The notes: generated from the letters alone by a model not told the origin. A stretch of 64,000 bases of DNA from Phaeoceros laevis (GCA_049999765.1 JBNGIQ010008768.1:57125-121124); one strand, 5' to 3'. Positions 12,231 to 24,521 are shown, counted from the stretch's first letter. Program-made: numbers and translations.

Positions 12231-13231
12231 TCAACAACGCGCACGCGGCGAAATCGTGTCGCTTGCCCTGTGGTTGATACAAGGCAGCTTGCCAAGTGAA
12301 ATTTGATGTTACCGACTTTCTCTCATAGTGTAAATACACACAGTAACTTTCATTCAGAGCGACAACGAAGATGCTGCTTCGACGAACTGCTTGGCACCGT
12401 TCGGTGCGCAACAGGTGCGCATGCCTTCTGGTGACGAATCTCTGACAGTACGAGGTGCCAGCACATGGCAAGCACTAGAGTCCCCAACCACCTTCCGTAT
12501 CACAACAGGGCTCGGGAAACATACCGGCCAGCGTGTACCTGCCCGGTAGATTTAAAAATGGCCGAGTCCCATATTTGTTTCCCGGCTATATGTCGGCTAA
12601 AGTGGGAGTATAGCCGGAACCAGTTCCGGCTATACTTCTAATGTGTAGGAAATTATACGAAGTACGGACCTGTCGCCTTACTTGAGCACTGCATTTGGAC
12701 ACCACTTTTAACCGGGAGTATTTGCCAGTAGAGAGCTTTTGACATACCAAGTCGCCAGGTAGGCGGTTGCTGCAGCGCCACATCTAACTGGAAACCTACA
12801 GGTTTGGGGGCGGCGAGGTGAAAAAAGTTACCCCAGCCCTGGTATCAAAAGGTTGCACAACTTTGGATCACAACAAAAAGTAATAAGTAGATAAAGTTGC
12901 TAGTTTCAAAATGCAGAAATTGTCCCATGATTGAAGTCTACTTCTTTGACTTCAATATATGGCGGGAAGAAAAACCACTCCCACTTACTTGAGGTTAGTG
13001 GCGTTTTGATGACCAACTCCCACTTACCACAAGGAGTGAGGGAGCGACTTGTGCCTACTTAATGCAAAACTTTGTGACTCAAGCATGCATTATGCATTCT
13101 ATAGTCAAGGAGTGTGCATTCAACACTAAGCAACAACCCCCTTTGAGCAGCACTTTATTATGGAGCTATGCTATGGACATTTGATCACATCATATTTATG
13201 ACTAACATGCTTATGTATAGAATCTAATATT
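12231..13231. other. Intergenic region between RING and tubulin acetyltransferase genes
   Basis: No gene is visible. It holds one strong inverted repeat (12609-12634) and becomes steadily more AT-rich to the right. The promoter of the tubulin acetyltransferase gene is expected in the right half. Confidence 0.5.
12609..12634. repeat. 12-base perfect inverted repeat with 2-base spacer
   Basis: TATAGCCGGAAC, CA, then GTTCCGGCTATA. The arms match perfectly. Related GGCTATA/CGGCTA pieces lie just upstream near 12583-12600. It could be the end of a small inverted-repeat element or a hairpin; no coding region is linked to it. Confidence 0.9.
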
Positions 13232-16200
13232 ATGGAAGTGCCATGTACCATTACAAGGCTGAAGAGCAAAATAGGCCATGCACGAATTACAGTGTGGAAC
13301 CCCCATGAGCTAAGTAAGACGTATGGCTTGACATTTACAAAATGGTCAAACAAACTTGGAATTTTCATACTCATCTTCTACATTGTCTATATTACAGGCA
13401 CATTAAATCCCCAGGAAAAAGATGAGATGAAAAATATTATAGATCAAATGGGCCTTGCATCAGCGGTGGCTCAAAAGCTCAAGCTGCCCATCACAGACTA
13501 CAACCGCATTAAACATGGATCAAATTGGCTTTACCTCTTGACATCTAGTCTTGCTACCAGACAAGATACCGTTTTAGTTAGAGGAATTTTGAAGGTAGGA
13601 CATAAAAATCTTTTTATTAGAAAAGAGAGCGGACACTTGGTGGAGGCCAGCCTATTATGTGTTCTCGACTTTTACGTTCATGAATCATGTCAAAGGTTGA
13701 GCATTATTCTTTTAAACCCCAATTTAGGTCCAAAAAAATTCTGTTTTGTGCATCTTTTAATCATGCTTTTTATTTTGTTGTTGGTTCTTGAAATTGTACT
13801 ACATTTTATAATTCTGATTCATAGGATGGGTCATGGACATCAGCTACTAGAGGCTATGCTAACAAGAGAAAAAAAGAGGCCACACAATCTAGGGTAATTT
13901 TTTGTCCCTTTGAGCTAGCTCATTATTTATGCGATTGACGCTTGATGGTTTTTTTTTGGGGGGATTTTATTGTGGAATTCTATGATGCAGTTACGATAGA
14001 CCATCATCAAAGTTGTTGTCTTTTTTAAAAAAACACTATCGATTATCAAGATATGTGCCACAGGTGCAACTTCATAGTATACTTTAATTTACATTTATTC
14101 AGCTTCTTAGCATTTTTTTGATACGAATGAGTATTTGGTTATGTAAGAATGACTATTTGGGTATGTAGAGTAGACTCCAAGTCAGAGATTATATATCTTT
14201 ATCAAGCTTAAATAAGATATATTTTTAAAATAGAGTTTATAGTTTTCTATAGAAGAAAATATAAAGTATTTCAAAGGTTTTGAGTGAACCCAAAAATTTG
14301 AAAGATCTTAGATCTAATATTGAAATGGCCAGCCTCTTGGGAAGCTCACTGATGGCATCCTTAATATAGAAAAGAAAATTCATGTTATTTTGTCTCTGCT
14401 TTTTGGATTCAAAAGTTGAATATCTAAATACGAAATGTTATTCATTTTTCCAATATGATAGTTACCCACCAGATCAGCTAGCAACTAGTCGATCTAATTC
14501 TCATGTAAATATAGTCCCCAACTTGTCAAATTTTTGGACTGCAGGAGCTTTGCTATTAAGTTCCTCNNNNNNNNNNNNNNNNNNNNNNNNNNNNNNNNNN
14601 NNNNNNNNNNNNNNNNNNNNNNNNNNNNNNNNNNNNNNNNNNNNNNNNNNNNNNNNNNNNNNNNNNCGATATAACGAAAAGAATCCTAGATTGAAGTTGA
14701 TAGTAAAGAAATAAAAAAGAATTACATCCAAACATCACACAAAAATAGATCCTAATATATTTTTGCCTTGCAGGAGTTGAACCCATTTATTGTGTATACT
14801 GCTTATTTTGAGGAGGGAGATGTCAAAAGAGTGGAAAGAAAAAAGAAAAAGTGTCACTTACCTCCATCCCAACTGGACATTCAGAGGCTTCCGAGTTTTC
14901 TATATAGCATATAGGTGCAGTTCTTTTTCTTTCCGCATTTTCAATCAATTGTAGTGAACTTCTTTCACTTTCAAATGCCATGGGCTGATTGTAAAGAAAA
15001 TTTGAAGCTCAAACATCATAATCTTCCATCTGTAAGGGCTTTGTGTATATTCTTGTGTTGATAATTATTCCCTTATAATTGACTCCCATATAAGTGATTA
15101 CAAGTGATTCCCACTTGAACTCTTTACTATAAGCTAAGTTTATGTTTCAAGATCGCACAATCAACAAGTGGACTTCAATTACAGATTTTTATTTGGTTTT
15201 ATGAGAACTTATGTACTTCTCGTCTTGCTTGTGCAGACCAATTGGTTTGTTATTTTCAGTGCATATTTTCAAGAGGATTTTCCTTCTTATGATCCACATA
15301 AAGGAGATATTCCTTTGAACGATTCTGCAATTGGGACAAAATATGTACAATCCAAATTCATCTCACCTTCACGAAATATAGATGCTAAACAAAGCAAAGA
15401 GGTTCATCACGGACGACGAGCGAATGTTTGTGAATCTACTTCTAGTGGATCTATAGATCATGAGCTCGAGGGTGCAAATGAACTATCTCTGGCAGAATAT
15501 CGGGGTCCTGCCACTCCACGAACACAAGATACAAGATTGTCAAATTTTGCAAGAGAAACTGTAGGTTTGAATAAGGGAGCAATTATTAATAAAAAAATTA
15601 CTAGTCACAAGCCAAGCGACTATATAGAAGTTCCAGTGGTTGCCTATGATGATATTGCAGATGTTAAAAAGGAGTGGGATTTTGGTGTGTCTGAAACAGA
15701 CGATGACAAATTTCCACACTTAAAGGCAGGAGCTAATGTGTTTGATAAGGTGGTGTCACGATCACTTTTTGACAAGAGTGAGGAAACATCTAGTGAGAAA
15801 TATGAACAACAAAAGACACCTATTTTGAGCCAAAAGAAAGGACGTCGTGAAGGAAATGACCAGAGAAAAGTTCATTTTTCCGAGCAAGAATTGAACACTA
15901 ATGCGAAACAACATATGGTTTCTGACAAATACAAAGTTGGATACTGGGACGACGGTACAACACCAAAGCACTTGAATGAAGGTCTCAGTACTTCTCCGCC
16001 GTTGGGGGAAGTAGGAGTTAACACAAACAATATAGATTACCACGCATATAACTCTAATCGGTTCAAGTGGTTGGATCATATGCCAAAAAGCAATGTATCA
16101 TTGGGATCAACTTGTCTTGCCACCAAAGCTGTTACGAGGAATATTGGGGAAAGACCAAGCTCAATAATATCACCTCCTATTGAACGAGAAAAGGAATATG

Positions 16201-16442
16201 TCCATTTTCCTGCAAATTTGTGCTTGGGTACTAAGAAATTTGTACCACTTTGTGATACAGTAGAATATAGAGGTCTTTGTGGAACCAACAATGCTATTAG
16301 TGGAAAAGGGCGCTCTAGACCCTTTCGCAAAGTTGTAGCAGAGCCATGTGGGGGGCTACCTAAATCCTATTATCAATTAGGAATGTCAGGATATGGAGCT
16401 GCTGCAGCAATGGGCAATCTTAGTGATTTGTATGGATGTTAG
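13232..16442 (+). CDS. ATAT1: Alpha-tubulin N-acetyltransferase (MEC-17/ATAT1 family)
   Basis: Transfers acetyl from acetyl-CoA to lysine 40 of alpha-tubulin inside microtubules, a mark of axonemes. Exons 13232-13313, 13398-13695, 13825-13893 and 13991-14063 join in frame and encode the GNAT-like core: GLASAVAQKLKLPIT, ILKVGHKNLF, LCVLDFYVHESCQRMGHGH and GYDRPSSKLL. Cys115 and Asp152 match the two catalytic residues of human ATAT1 (Cys120, Asp157), Gln53 matches Gln58, and GHG forms the acetyl-CoA loop. The core closes with ELNPFIVYTAYF in an exon at 14774-14850. Joining that to 15260-16442 keeps frame and adds a roughly 400-residue polar, probably disordered tail ending LSDLYGC, about 593 residues in total; this last join is a prediction. 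Intron 4 contains a 100-N gap. Coding DNA is markedly AT-rich compared with neighbours. Flowering plants lack this family. Confidence 0.93.
14567..14666. other. Assembly gap, 100 N, in an intron of the tubulin acetyltransferase gene
   Basis: Exactly 100 N between the exon ending 14063 and the exon starting 14774. The flanking exons align to consecutive parts of the acetyltransferase core, so no coding sequence seems to be missing. Confidence 0.97.
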
Positions 16443-17174
16443 CAGTTTTTTTGACAAAACCATTGTTTTGTACACAGATCTCTATGAAGAACTATTAGTC
16501 AAGATTACACTTGATTATTTCTCAATGCATTAATTTTCTATTAATTTTGTAGTCCAAAAAGTGCTTCATTGATAATTTATGGCATGCTGAAGGAATCTTG
16601 TGCTAACAAGTGCTAAGCCCTTCATAGAGAGATCTAGTTAACCTGGCCCCACAGACAACAGAGCGCATGCAACAACCATGGAAGCGTGCCCTACCACTGT
16701 GTCACGATGTGTTCTTAACATCGGGCTGCTGGTGGCTGCTCACGTTCATCACGTTGTGGACCTGGCCAGGCTTCTTATGATGTTTCTCACAAGTGCTGCT
16801 TACCGCGCTTTCTTTTCCTAGCTCTTGACGGGCTTAATTACTTTGTAGTGGCAGCACTGAAACTGCCCAGGAGGCCGTTAGGATAGGGTAGCTTTCACAC
16901 CTGTATGAGGCCGGCATATTTTGACTCGTTAAGGGCATGCTGCGCCACTCATGATAGTTGGACTTTAATGCCAAAACTTCCGGCACGCCGCCACGACGGT
17001 CAGCGTCCCGACGCCAGTAAGAGAGAAGGTAGACAGCGGTTAGGTCCCGAAAGGTTAAGTTCCGTTCCCGCTCACTCAGACATAGTCTTTAGCAAATCTC
17101 AACTTCAGGCAGCGGTGTGGCCGCCGGCAAACAGCGTTTTTCTTCGATGCTGCAATTCGATTTGTCATCTTCGT

Positions 17175-17278
17175 TTGAATGCACTTTGGCGATTGTGCTA
17201 GGCTCATTCCCTGTTACCAGGNNNNNNNNNNTTGAATGCACTTTGGCGATTGTGCTAGGCTCATTCCCTGTTACCAGG
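17175..17278. repeat. Exact 47-base duplication flanking a 10-N gap (likely unmerged contig overlap)
   Basis: The 47 bases at 17175-17221 are repeated without change at 17232-17278, with ten N between them. The copy starts TTGAATGCAC and ends TTACCAGG. An identical sequence ending one contig and beginning the next is the usual sign of an overlap that was not collapsed, so the true sequence probably has one copy. Confidence 0.9.
17222..17231. other. Assembly gap, 10 N
   Basis: Ten N, different in size from the other gaps, which suggests a separate joining step in the assembly. Confidence 0.98.
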
Positions 17279-18511
17279 GTCCCCATCATTCTGCATTTGC
17301 TAGTTTAGGCAAACATTCTGATTTATAAACGCTTGCTCTTTGTGCTTTCCATGGATACGAAGGGATTTGATGGCTGCTGGCAGCATTTTTGGTTGTGCGT
17401 GAATGCCCAGAATGCAGGCTAATGCTGGCAATGTCCCACAACCCTGCTCAACTCCGCACGACAACTGAGATATCGAGTTGGCGAGATGAGGAAGTGCATG
17501 CGCAGCAATGCATGTGCAAGAATTTGAGAAATCCACAAGCATGACAGCACATCGTGCACACCAAGCTCCATTCATGAAGCTAGAGAGGGATCGATGAAAT
17601 CAAACACTCGTTCCACAGAATAAGCTAGATAGGCTAACCGTGGCTAACTTTAACCGGTGGCCAACCAGGCCAAGTCATCCGGACCGCTAACCTAGAGACC
17701 AACAAGGGTAAACTAAACCTAACAGCGGACCGCTCAGTTATCATGGCCAGCCGTTAGTTACATATTAGTATCTTGGTAAGAATAGAAGTTGCAAGTTTAC
17801 ATGATTAATTTTTGGGAACAGTAAGGACACGTCCATGTGCACGAGGTTGGCCGGCGATAGAGACTAGGAGGTGGGCACGCGATGGGCGTGTGAGGCCTAA
17901 CGCTGGAGTTTTGCACCACTTGCATCAGCCAAGAGATCTAAGTTACTGTAGATGCATTTGACCATTTTGAAGAGGAGGGATTCCGAATATGAAATGCTCC
18001 CATTGGCGTGCTTGTCGAGAACCTGCCCCCAATGCATGTGGAAGTATCGTGGATCTCTTATTCGGATTCACCAGTGCTCAAGAGCGGCAGCCAGAAGGCA
18101 GAAGGCAAGCGTGTGGACTCCACGGTCGGACCCAGGCCCTAAGGTGTAACCCACCTCTGATGCGGCAATTTGGTGCAGAGCTGGGTCGAGCTTACGGCCT
18201 AAGCATGTCCGGTTTCGAGGCAAGGGGTGTGTCCACCACGGTTACCCACAAGCTCCGCATTTTGCGCCTTTTGCAGAGTCCAGGAGCTAAAAAAAGGAAC
18301 TATCATCTCCCACACAGTACGGCGTCGCTGAACGTACGGGTTCCCACACTGTGGGCGATGTCCATAAAGCGGGAACGGGACTGCTGCTCCTGAAGCCAGG
18401 GCGTCACTCACCGCCAGAGGTTCCCTCTTCTTCACCAAGCCAGGAGCCTCAGAAGGGCCTCCGCTAGCAGGGCCGGCGCGAGGTTAAGCTTGCTTGCAAT
18501 TGCTCATCACG

Positions 18512-21500
18512 ATGGAGGGCAAAAGAGCGATTGCAGGCCTGCTCAAGCTGGCGATGTTGGTGCTGGCTCTGTGGTGGCTCTTTCTGTGGTGGCTGTTTCC
18601 CACCGACGAATGGAGTAAAGTCATCGAACCCATGTACCCGAGGATGACCAACGATGCATTTGGGGAGACAAGTGAGTTACGAGTAGCCACAGCTATAGCC
18701 ACTTCAAATCTGTGTCTGCTCTCATGATCAGCTTTTAGACATGCATATATGTGTAAGAGGTGCTGACCACCGGTGGTGCCCATGCTGTGCAGCGTATTAC
18801 ATGGTGCATTTTACAGGAGTCGTCCTCGTCTTCACCGTGTTGGCGGCTCTGTACCTGCAGGTCACATCCCCCAAGACCATCAAAAGGATGTAAGTGAACT
18901 CTTCTCATTTCAAAGAGATCACTCTGTAGCTAGCTAGGTTGAAATTTCATGTCCCTCCATGGAATTGGTGCTTTGCTCTGGCCCCTCTACGCTTGCTGAT
19001 CGAATGTGAATCGCCTGTGAAATTAATGTATGTTGGGAATGTTCATATTTGTAGTGGAAACAACTCATGGTTGGACCGGATTCTGGCACGGGGGCGGCCT
19101 CGAGTGAGCCTGTGGAGCTACCCAGTTCTGACGCGAGGGTACCTCGGGGTGGTCACAGCAGCAGAGCTGCTCTTCATCGTCTTTCTGGTGGCGCTCACAG
19201 TCTGGACTTTTGGCTACTGGACGGATTTGGGGTTCAAGAAATACTTGCAAGAATCCATAGAGGAAAACAAATGGACCGTGTACGTGTATTTGTGCAATCT
19301 GTTGCAACCACTTCAATTCCGGACAGGACTGGTAGAATCAGTAGATGGAATTTAACCAAGCTAGCTGATCTTGTGCGCATGCACCCGTGGGCACACGTAT
19401 TTCATTTTTATTGCAGGGTGGAGGCCAAGGTGTGGTATGCTGGTCTAGTAGCTGGCTTCGGCATCATCGTGCCCATGGCCTTCGTCTTCTTACCTGTCTC
19501 CCGGGGGTCTGTTCTGCTGCGCCTGGTCAACATCCCCTTCGAGCACGCCGTCAAGTATCACAAGTGGAGCGCCTTCATCATGCTGTTCTTCACGATTCTG
19601 CACGGCGTACTTATAGTAGCCTGGTGGCAGATGACGGGCAAGCTCGCCCACGATGTAAGTAAAAAAGATCCTGGTGCAAGCAACCTCTCGTCATCTAGCT
19701 ATACAACGGTGCCAAATGATCACGAGCAGTGTGGATTGGTTCTGGAGACAATCTTAACCATGCATATGCATTCATTTCAAATGGCAGTGGAAGCTATGGC
19801 AGAGCACCGGAATAAACAACCTGGCTGGAGTGCTTGCTGGAGTGGTCGGAGTGCTCATCCTGGTGACCTCGTTGCACCAAGTCCGGAACAGGTTCTTTGA
19901 GCTCTTCTTCGGAGTTCACCAGCTGTACGTGGCCTGGGTCCTCTTGGCGATGATCCACCTGGGGGAGTGGTCCGGTTTCATGTTCATGGGTGGTGTTTTC
20001 ATCTTCATGCTCGACCGCGTTCTACGCTTCATCCAGTCCAGGAAACAAGCCGGCATCATCTCCGTGCGCTCGTTGCCTGGAGACACCACAGAGCTCGTTT
20101 TCGCCAAACATCCAAGTGAGTACCCTGAAATTCACAGTAAAGCTTCCTCTCAATTCCATCTCACAAATATCTGCACCGTCGATTGATTGCTTCTCTGGTG
20201 CCATGGCCAGGCCTCCAGTACACAGCGGCAGCGTTTCTGTTCGTCCAAATACCAGCGCTGTCCTGGTGGCAATGGCATCCTTTCACCATGGCTTCCAGCT
20301 CGCTTGTAGAGAAAGACCGCGTCACCATTCTGGTGAAGCGGGTGGGAGCTTGGACGACAGGGCTGGACAAGCTGGCTCACCAGGCACAGGGGCTTGCTCA
20401 CAATCTAGACGATTCTTCACCCACCAAATGCCCCTTCGCGATCAAGGCTGCTGTCGAGGGGCCCTACGGTCACCAACATCCCTACTTTCTCGGGTAAGTA
20501 CATCAATCGTCTACCTACTGCTGCTCAGACAATTATGTACATGTCATGTGTGTGAGAGCGATCCATTCACCGTTCAACGAACGCAACCCGACTCTGGGGC
20601 AAATGTCTGTCTTACATACCTGCAGGTACCAGACGTTGATCCTTGTTGCGGGGGGGAGCGGCATTGCCCCCTTCATATCCATCCTTAAGGACCTCATCCA
20701 CCGCCACAACAACCAGAATAGTACTCATGATCACAAGAAAAGTGAGCTGCCGTCGGATGTGACGCTGGTGTGGGCCGTCAGGAAAGACGACGAGCTCCAG
20801 ATCCTGAATTGCATGACTTTCCCAGAAGTGCCGCCCTCCGGTCGTCTCAAGCTGCGCATCCAAGGTTACGTCACTCGGCAGCAGGTAGCAGACCCGGAGG
20901 ATGTCAAACAGGGCTCCGATGCCGTAGGGGCCTACAACAGCGACGACGCCACAATGCACCCCATCTGCCCAGAGCTCGCCAAGGACAGCAACTGGGGCCA
21001 CATCCTGGTGCTCACGGCGGCCATCGTTGGCCTCCTTCTCGCCTGGGCTCTTTTCATCTACTTCATAACGGGCCAGACGTACGACGAGTACAATGCCTGG
21101 ATCAGGGCCCTCTGGTTTATGTTGGCCGCTGCTCTCGGAGCCGGCTTGTTCGGAGGAGGTGCCGCACTGACCTGGACCCGCTGGGTGCAGCCTCAGGTGT
21201 ACCGCCCCCCAACGGACAAGTCCATGGGTTTCGTTCCAGAGACGGAGATGAAGGCCCCCAGCAAACCAACGCCCAGTCTTCTGGAACCTGCCAACACACA
21301 CTACGGTTCCAGACCAAATGTTCATGGTAAAATCACACGCTGCAACTCTTTTGATATGGTTGCCACCGCTGTGCATTAGCCTAATAGGTGCAGGTAAGTA
21401 GCTAACTCACTGTTGTCCTTTATGCTGGAAGCAGCATTCTTCAGTGACGTTGAGCAGCGCCTGGCCGGACAGAATGCACATGTGGGAGTTTTGGTGTGCG

Positions 21501-21607
21501 GTCCCGAAGGCATGCAACAGTCAGTCGCTGTCCAATGCCAAGCCCACAGCTCCTTGTTCGGGAGCGCAGTTGCTTTCCACTATCACTCTGTCAGCTTCGA
21601 CTTCTGA
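18512..21607 (+). CDS. FRO: Ferric reductase oxidase (FRO family, NOX-like flavocytochrome)
   Basis: Moves electrons from cytosolic NAD(P)H through FAD and two hemes to Fe(III) or Cu(II) across a membrane. Eight exons join in frame (18512-18671, 18793-18889, 19055-19279, 19417-19654, 19788-20115, 20211-20493, 20626-21326, 21435-21607), giving 734 residues, normal for plant FROs. An N-terminal membrane anchor is followed by the ferric reductase core, with histidine pairs in HKWSAFIMLFFTILHG and in the SLHQVRNRFFELFFGVHQ segment as heme ligands. Then come the FAD motif HPFTMAS, GPYG, and the NAD(P)H motif GGSGIAPF. Two extra helices (near genomic 21000-21180) interrupt the NAD-binding part, as in land-plant FROs, and the chain ends FHYHSVSFDF. 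Whether it acts at the plasma membrane or plastid cannot be told. It is convergent with the GTPase gene, 135 bases apart. Confidence 0.96.
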
Positions 21608-21742
21608 CCAATCTACTGAATAGGGGCAGTACTTGATTTCTCTACTCGGTTGATGAGAGCTCTTTGCTGTAAATACCGCTTCTCCATCAACCTCCTTATA
21701 CTTACATACAGAAACCAAGTAAAGTCTGGGCGAACTGTTTGT

Positions 21743-23125
21743 TCAGTAGTGGATAATGGGTTCCCCGATAGTGTAGTTCTTGGGTATGTTGCAAGGAAGA
21801 TCAAAAAGTTTCGCAACAACCACCTTGAAGATCTTGTTCACATTGATGTTGTGCACCGTGCTGGAGAAAAATAAGACGGCTCCCATCGCTTTTGCATATA
21901 ATCTTGCCTGGAACACAGAGGAAAGGGGGATGCAATCTATTATCATGATGCACCAACCTGCGAACCACGAGTACTCCTAGTCGTGAGGGAAAGACTCCAC
22001 GAACCTGTTTGGTAACCAAGGCCTTGATGTGATATGGAAGCGCGACAAAGCTGTCATACTTGGTTCCTACGAGAACAGGAAGCGCCGTCTGCATGGGTTG
22101 TCCCAAACAAGACAGTACACAGACACAGTATGAGATCGTTTAACAATATCTAAAACAGGGCTGTAACAACCCAACTTTTAACTGCCTGCTTTCCAGGTGG
22201 TGGCTGGAAGGAACCTTGTTATGGAGTCGGGCTTGAGTGAACCAATGCTTTACACTGCTACAAATACCATCACCACCACACCATTCACACCTCAGCTCGA
22301 GGACCAGGACTAGAAAAGCACAAGTCCTGCTACTCACAAAGCTGCCCAGGCCGTCATCTGGTTTTGACGTTTCCAAGACACTGACGTACCTATGAAGGGT
22401 GCAGCGCCTCGTAAGATCAAAAACCAGAAGGATTACTGCTGCGTCATTGCAGACTAAAGGCAAGAGATGCACAAACTGTCTGTGCCCTGTCAAACAACAT
22501 GTTCACCTCTGTACGTCACTCAAGGAGCCTCCAAGCAAGTCAAAATTTCACCTGATACCTGCCAAGCTCCAGGGGTTACCTCCTAGGTCCCAGATACTGA
22601 AAGCGATTTGTGCATTTCCAAGTTTGCATATCTTCTCTCTTGACGAGACTCCAGCAGTTTGTGCATATTCATCTTCCTGGTCGTCAGATACGTAGCTGCT
22701 CTGCTCATGTGAGATCACATACTTGTCAGTAAGATGTCTTGCCACAATTGCCATGAGGATAGAAGTCAGGACTTTCGAAAGGGTCAGTAGCAGCAGCTAA
22801 CCATTAATCTGGTCTTCCCGGTTCCCGAGTCCCCAACCATACCAACTTTTACTACGACAGTATCTTCTGCCTCCAAAATACTCAAGTCAGAGATGACATT
22901 CTGACCTAACCCGCTACTACTTGAAAGACACATGAGGTCGGAGCCACAGTTCGGAGAGGGCAACTGTGAGCAAGCTGTGTTGGCCTTCGGCTTGGAAGTG
23001 CGGTAAAGCCGTCTGTAAGACCTGAGAGGTGCAGTCCCCGCTGAGCAACAAGCTGTCAACGGAAAGATTACTCTTCGGCGAAACTGACGGCCAAGCTGCC
23101 GTGCTCCTCTTCTGAGGACCCGCAT
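21743..23125 (-). CDS. SGP1: Septum-promoting-type small GTPase (Tem1/Spg1/SGP family)
   Basis: Tem1/Spg1 GTPases start the mitotic-exit and septation cascade in fungi; plant homologues (SGP1, SGP2) bind MAP4K-type kinases. Six exons on the minus strand join in frame: 23125-22802, 22700-22580, 22486-22390, 22254-22215, 22088-22005 and 21907-21743, about 276 residues. An Arg/Ser-rich N-terminal region of about 90 residues precedes the G domain: G1 GDSGTGKT, a switch with QTAGV, G3 in SIWDLGG (the Spg1-type WDxGG in place of DTAG), the family block LPLVCNDAAVILLVFDLTRR, G4 as GTKYD and G5 in FFSST, followed by NINVNKIFK and the plant-specific end TIGEPIIHY. There is no prenylation motif. The start at 23125 is one of two in-frame candidates (the other lies at 23194), so the N terminus is approximate. 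Confidence 0.94.
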
Positions 23126-24521
23126 CGAAACTGCGAGACTGGAGCCAGTTGCCACTCTCCAACTTTTGGTCAGGCTCACACCCTTCGCATACATTTTGAC
23201 CTTCACTTGTCACAGCAGAATAATTGGCCAGTCTTCTGTCAATGACTTGAAGCTAGAGCAGTTCACCCTCGTCGACACAACCTACTCAAGGTTGCAGCAA
23301 GAGCGTATGAAAAGCAATGCATGTTTCTTCCCAACCTGAAACTGCTCCCGCCGTTGATGCTTTCCGCTGGAGATCCACCTACCAAGCTGCCTCAAGACCC
23401 TCGTCTTTGCAGCAGTACCACACGTAGCAACACAAATCTGCGAGAAAAGAACCGACAGCACTCGCCAGGCCCGCAGCTGCGTCAAGTACAGCCTGACAAT
23501 CGGCCATGCGACAAGACAATTGTGCGCCAACTCTCCTACTACAAATTTGCTGCAACCTAAGGGAATTGGTAGTCTGTAAGCTGACACCACAGCTTGAGCG
23601 CTCCAGAAGCTAAGCCACAACGGACAGTCCCTTTCCCCGCCTCCTCAAATGCAGCACACGTCAGAGAATCCACCGTGAGTTCCGCGAAAATGAGAAACGT
23701 GTCATCAAAGAAGCTCAGGAATGAGGAGCCGCCGATCTAGCAAGGACAACCGCCAGTAAATTATGCAGTGGAGAGCCAGCCATGGCATAAGCGCCGCTGC
23801 AGATAGCTCACAGCCGCAGTTTTGCATGAGCAGTTCAAGAGCTTCCCCGCAGAATTGTCCTGCTGGTGCTGCCAATTTTCTGTAACAACCGATTCCCGCG
23901 CTTTGGAACCTCAGCAACCACCAGCTCGCTGCTACGAGGTGATCACAAATCGGGGGCACCGCTCCTCCCGCTCAAGCTAAAGGAGACGTCGGAGACGATG
24001 CTAAAGTAGCCGGCAGCGTGTGACTGGCTTTCCCTTGCAAGGCCTTGGCCTCGGCTGCGCTAGGACGACGCCTCTGATGAGGCCTATGAGAAGGGAGGAG
24101 CACCTGCCACGGAACAATAGGTAGGCCAGGCAAGGCAACGAGCGCAAGGGCCCAGTACGGATATTGCGCGGTCTTCAAAACGTTTTTTCCTTATCACTTA
24201 TTATTCTACCCTTCAGCCGAAAGTTTCACCGGCCATTCTATCCCAAACTTCCGGTCGAGTGAATTCGGACTTCACCGCCAAGGCCAGCCGAAGGTTACTG
24301 GGCGGTAATAAGTTACAGCACGTCATGTGTCCGGGCACGCGGAAATGGTGTTGCATGGGGTTCAACTGCCACATGCGCCGGGATAGAGCACAGCAGAGCA
24401 AAGACGTTGGGACACCATGTCGCACTCGCATTTGCCTACTTGCTGCAGTTGGTGTTGAATGCACTGAGTACGCTCACGTATCGGCCCTGCCGGGCCTGAT
24501 CCACCTGGCTCGTTTGAAGCC
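23126..24521. other. Divergent intergenic region between SGP GTPase and dynein genes
   Basis: About 1.4 kb between two genes transcribed away from each other. Only short frames without domains are present, for example 23705-23959 and 23972-24178 on the minus strand; these are more likely leader sequence of the GTPase gene than proteins. No RNA gene or repeat was recognised. Confidence 0.5.

Larger units (their letters stand above)
16443..18511. other. Intergenic region between tubulin acetyltransferase and ferric reductase genes
   Basis: About 2 kb without a supportable gene. Frames at 17952-18149 and 17989-18393 overlap in different phases and carry no domain. It contains a 10-N gap flanked by a duplicated 47-base sequence (described separately). 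The last few hundred bases should include the ferric reductase promoter. Confidence 0.55.

Noticed and set aside
17952-18393. Overlapping frames before the ferric reductase gene
   Set aside because: Two phases are open over the same DNA, neither has a domain, and the ferric reductase start is well supported downstream.
20612-21376. 254-codon antisense frame within the ferric reductase gene
   Set aside because: It is a shadow of a GC-rich coding exon whose sense frame carries FAD/NAD(P)H motifs.
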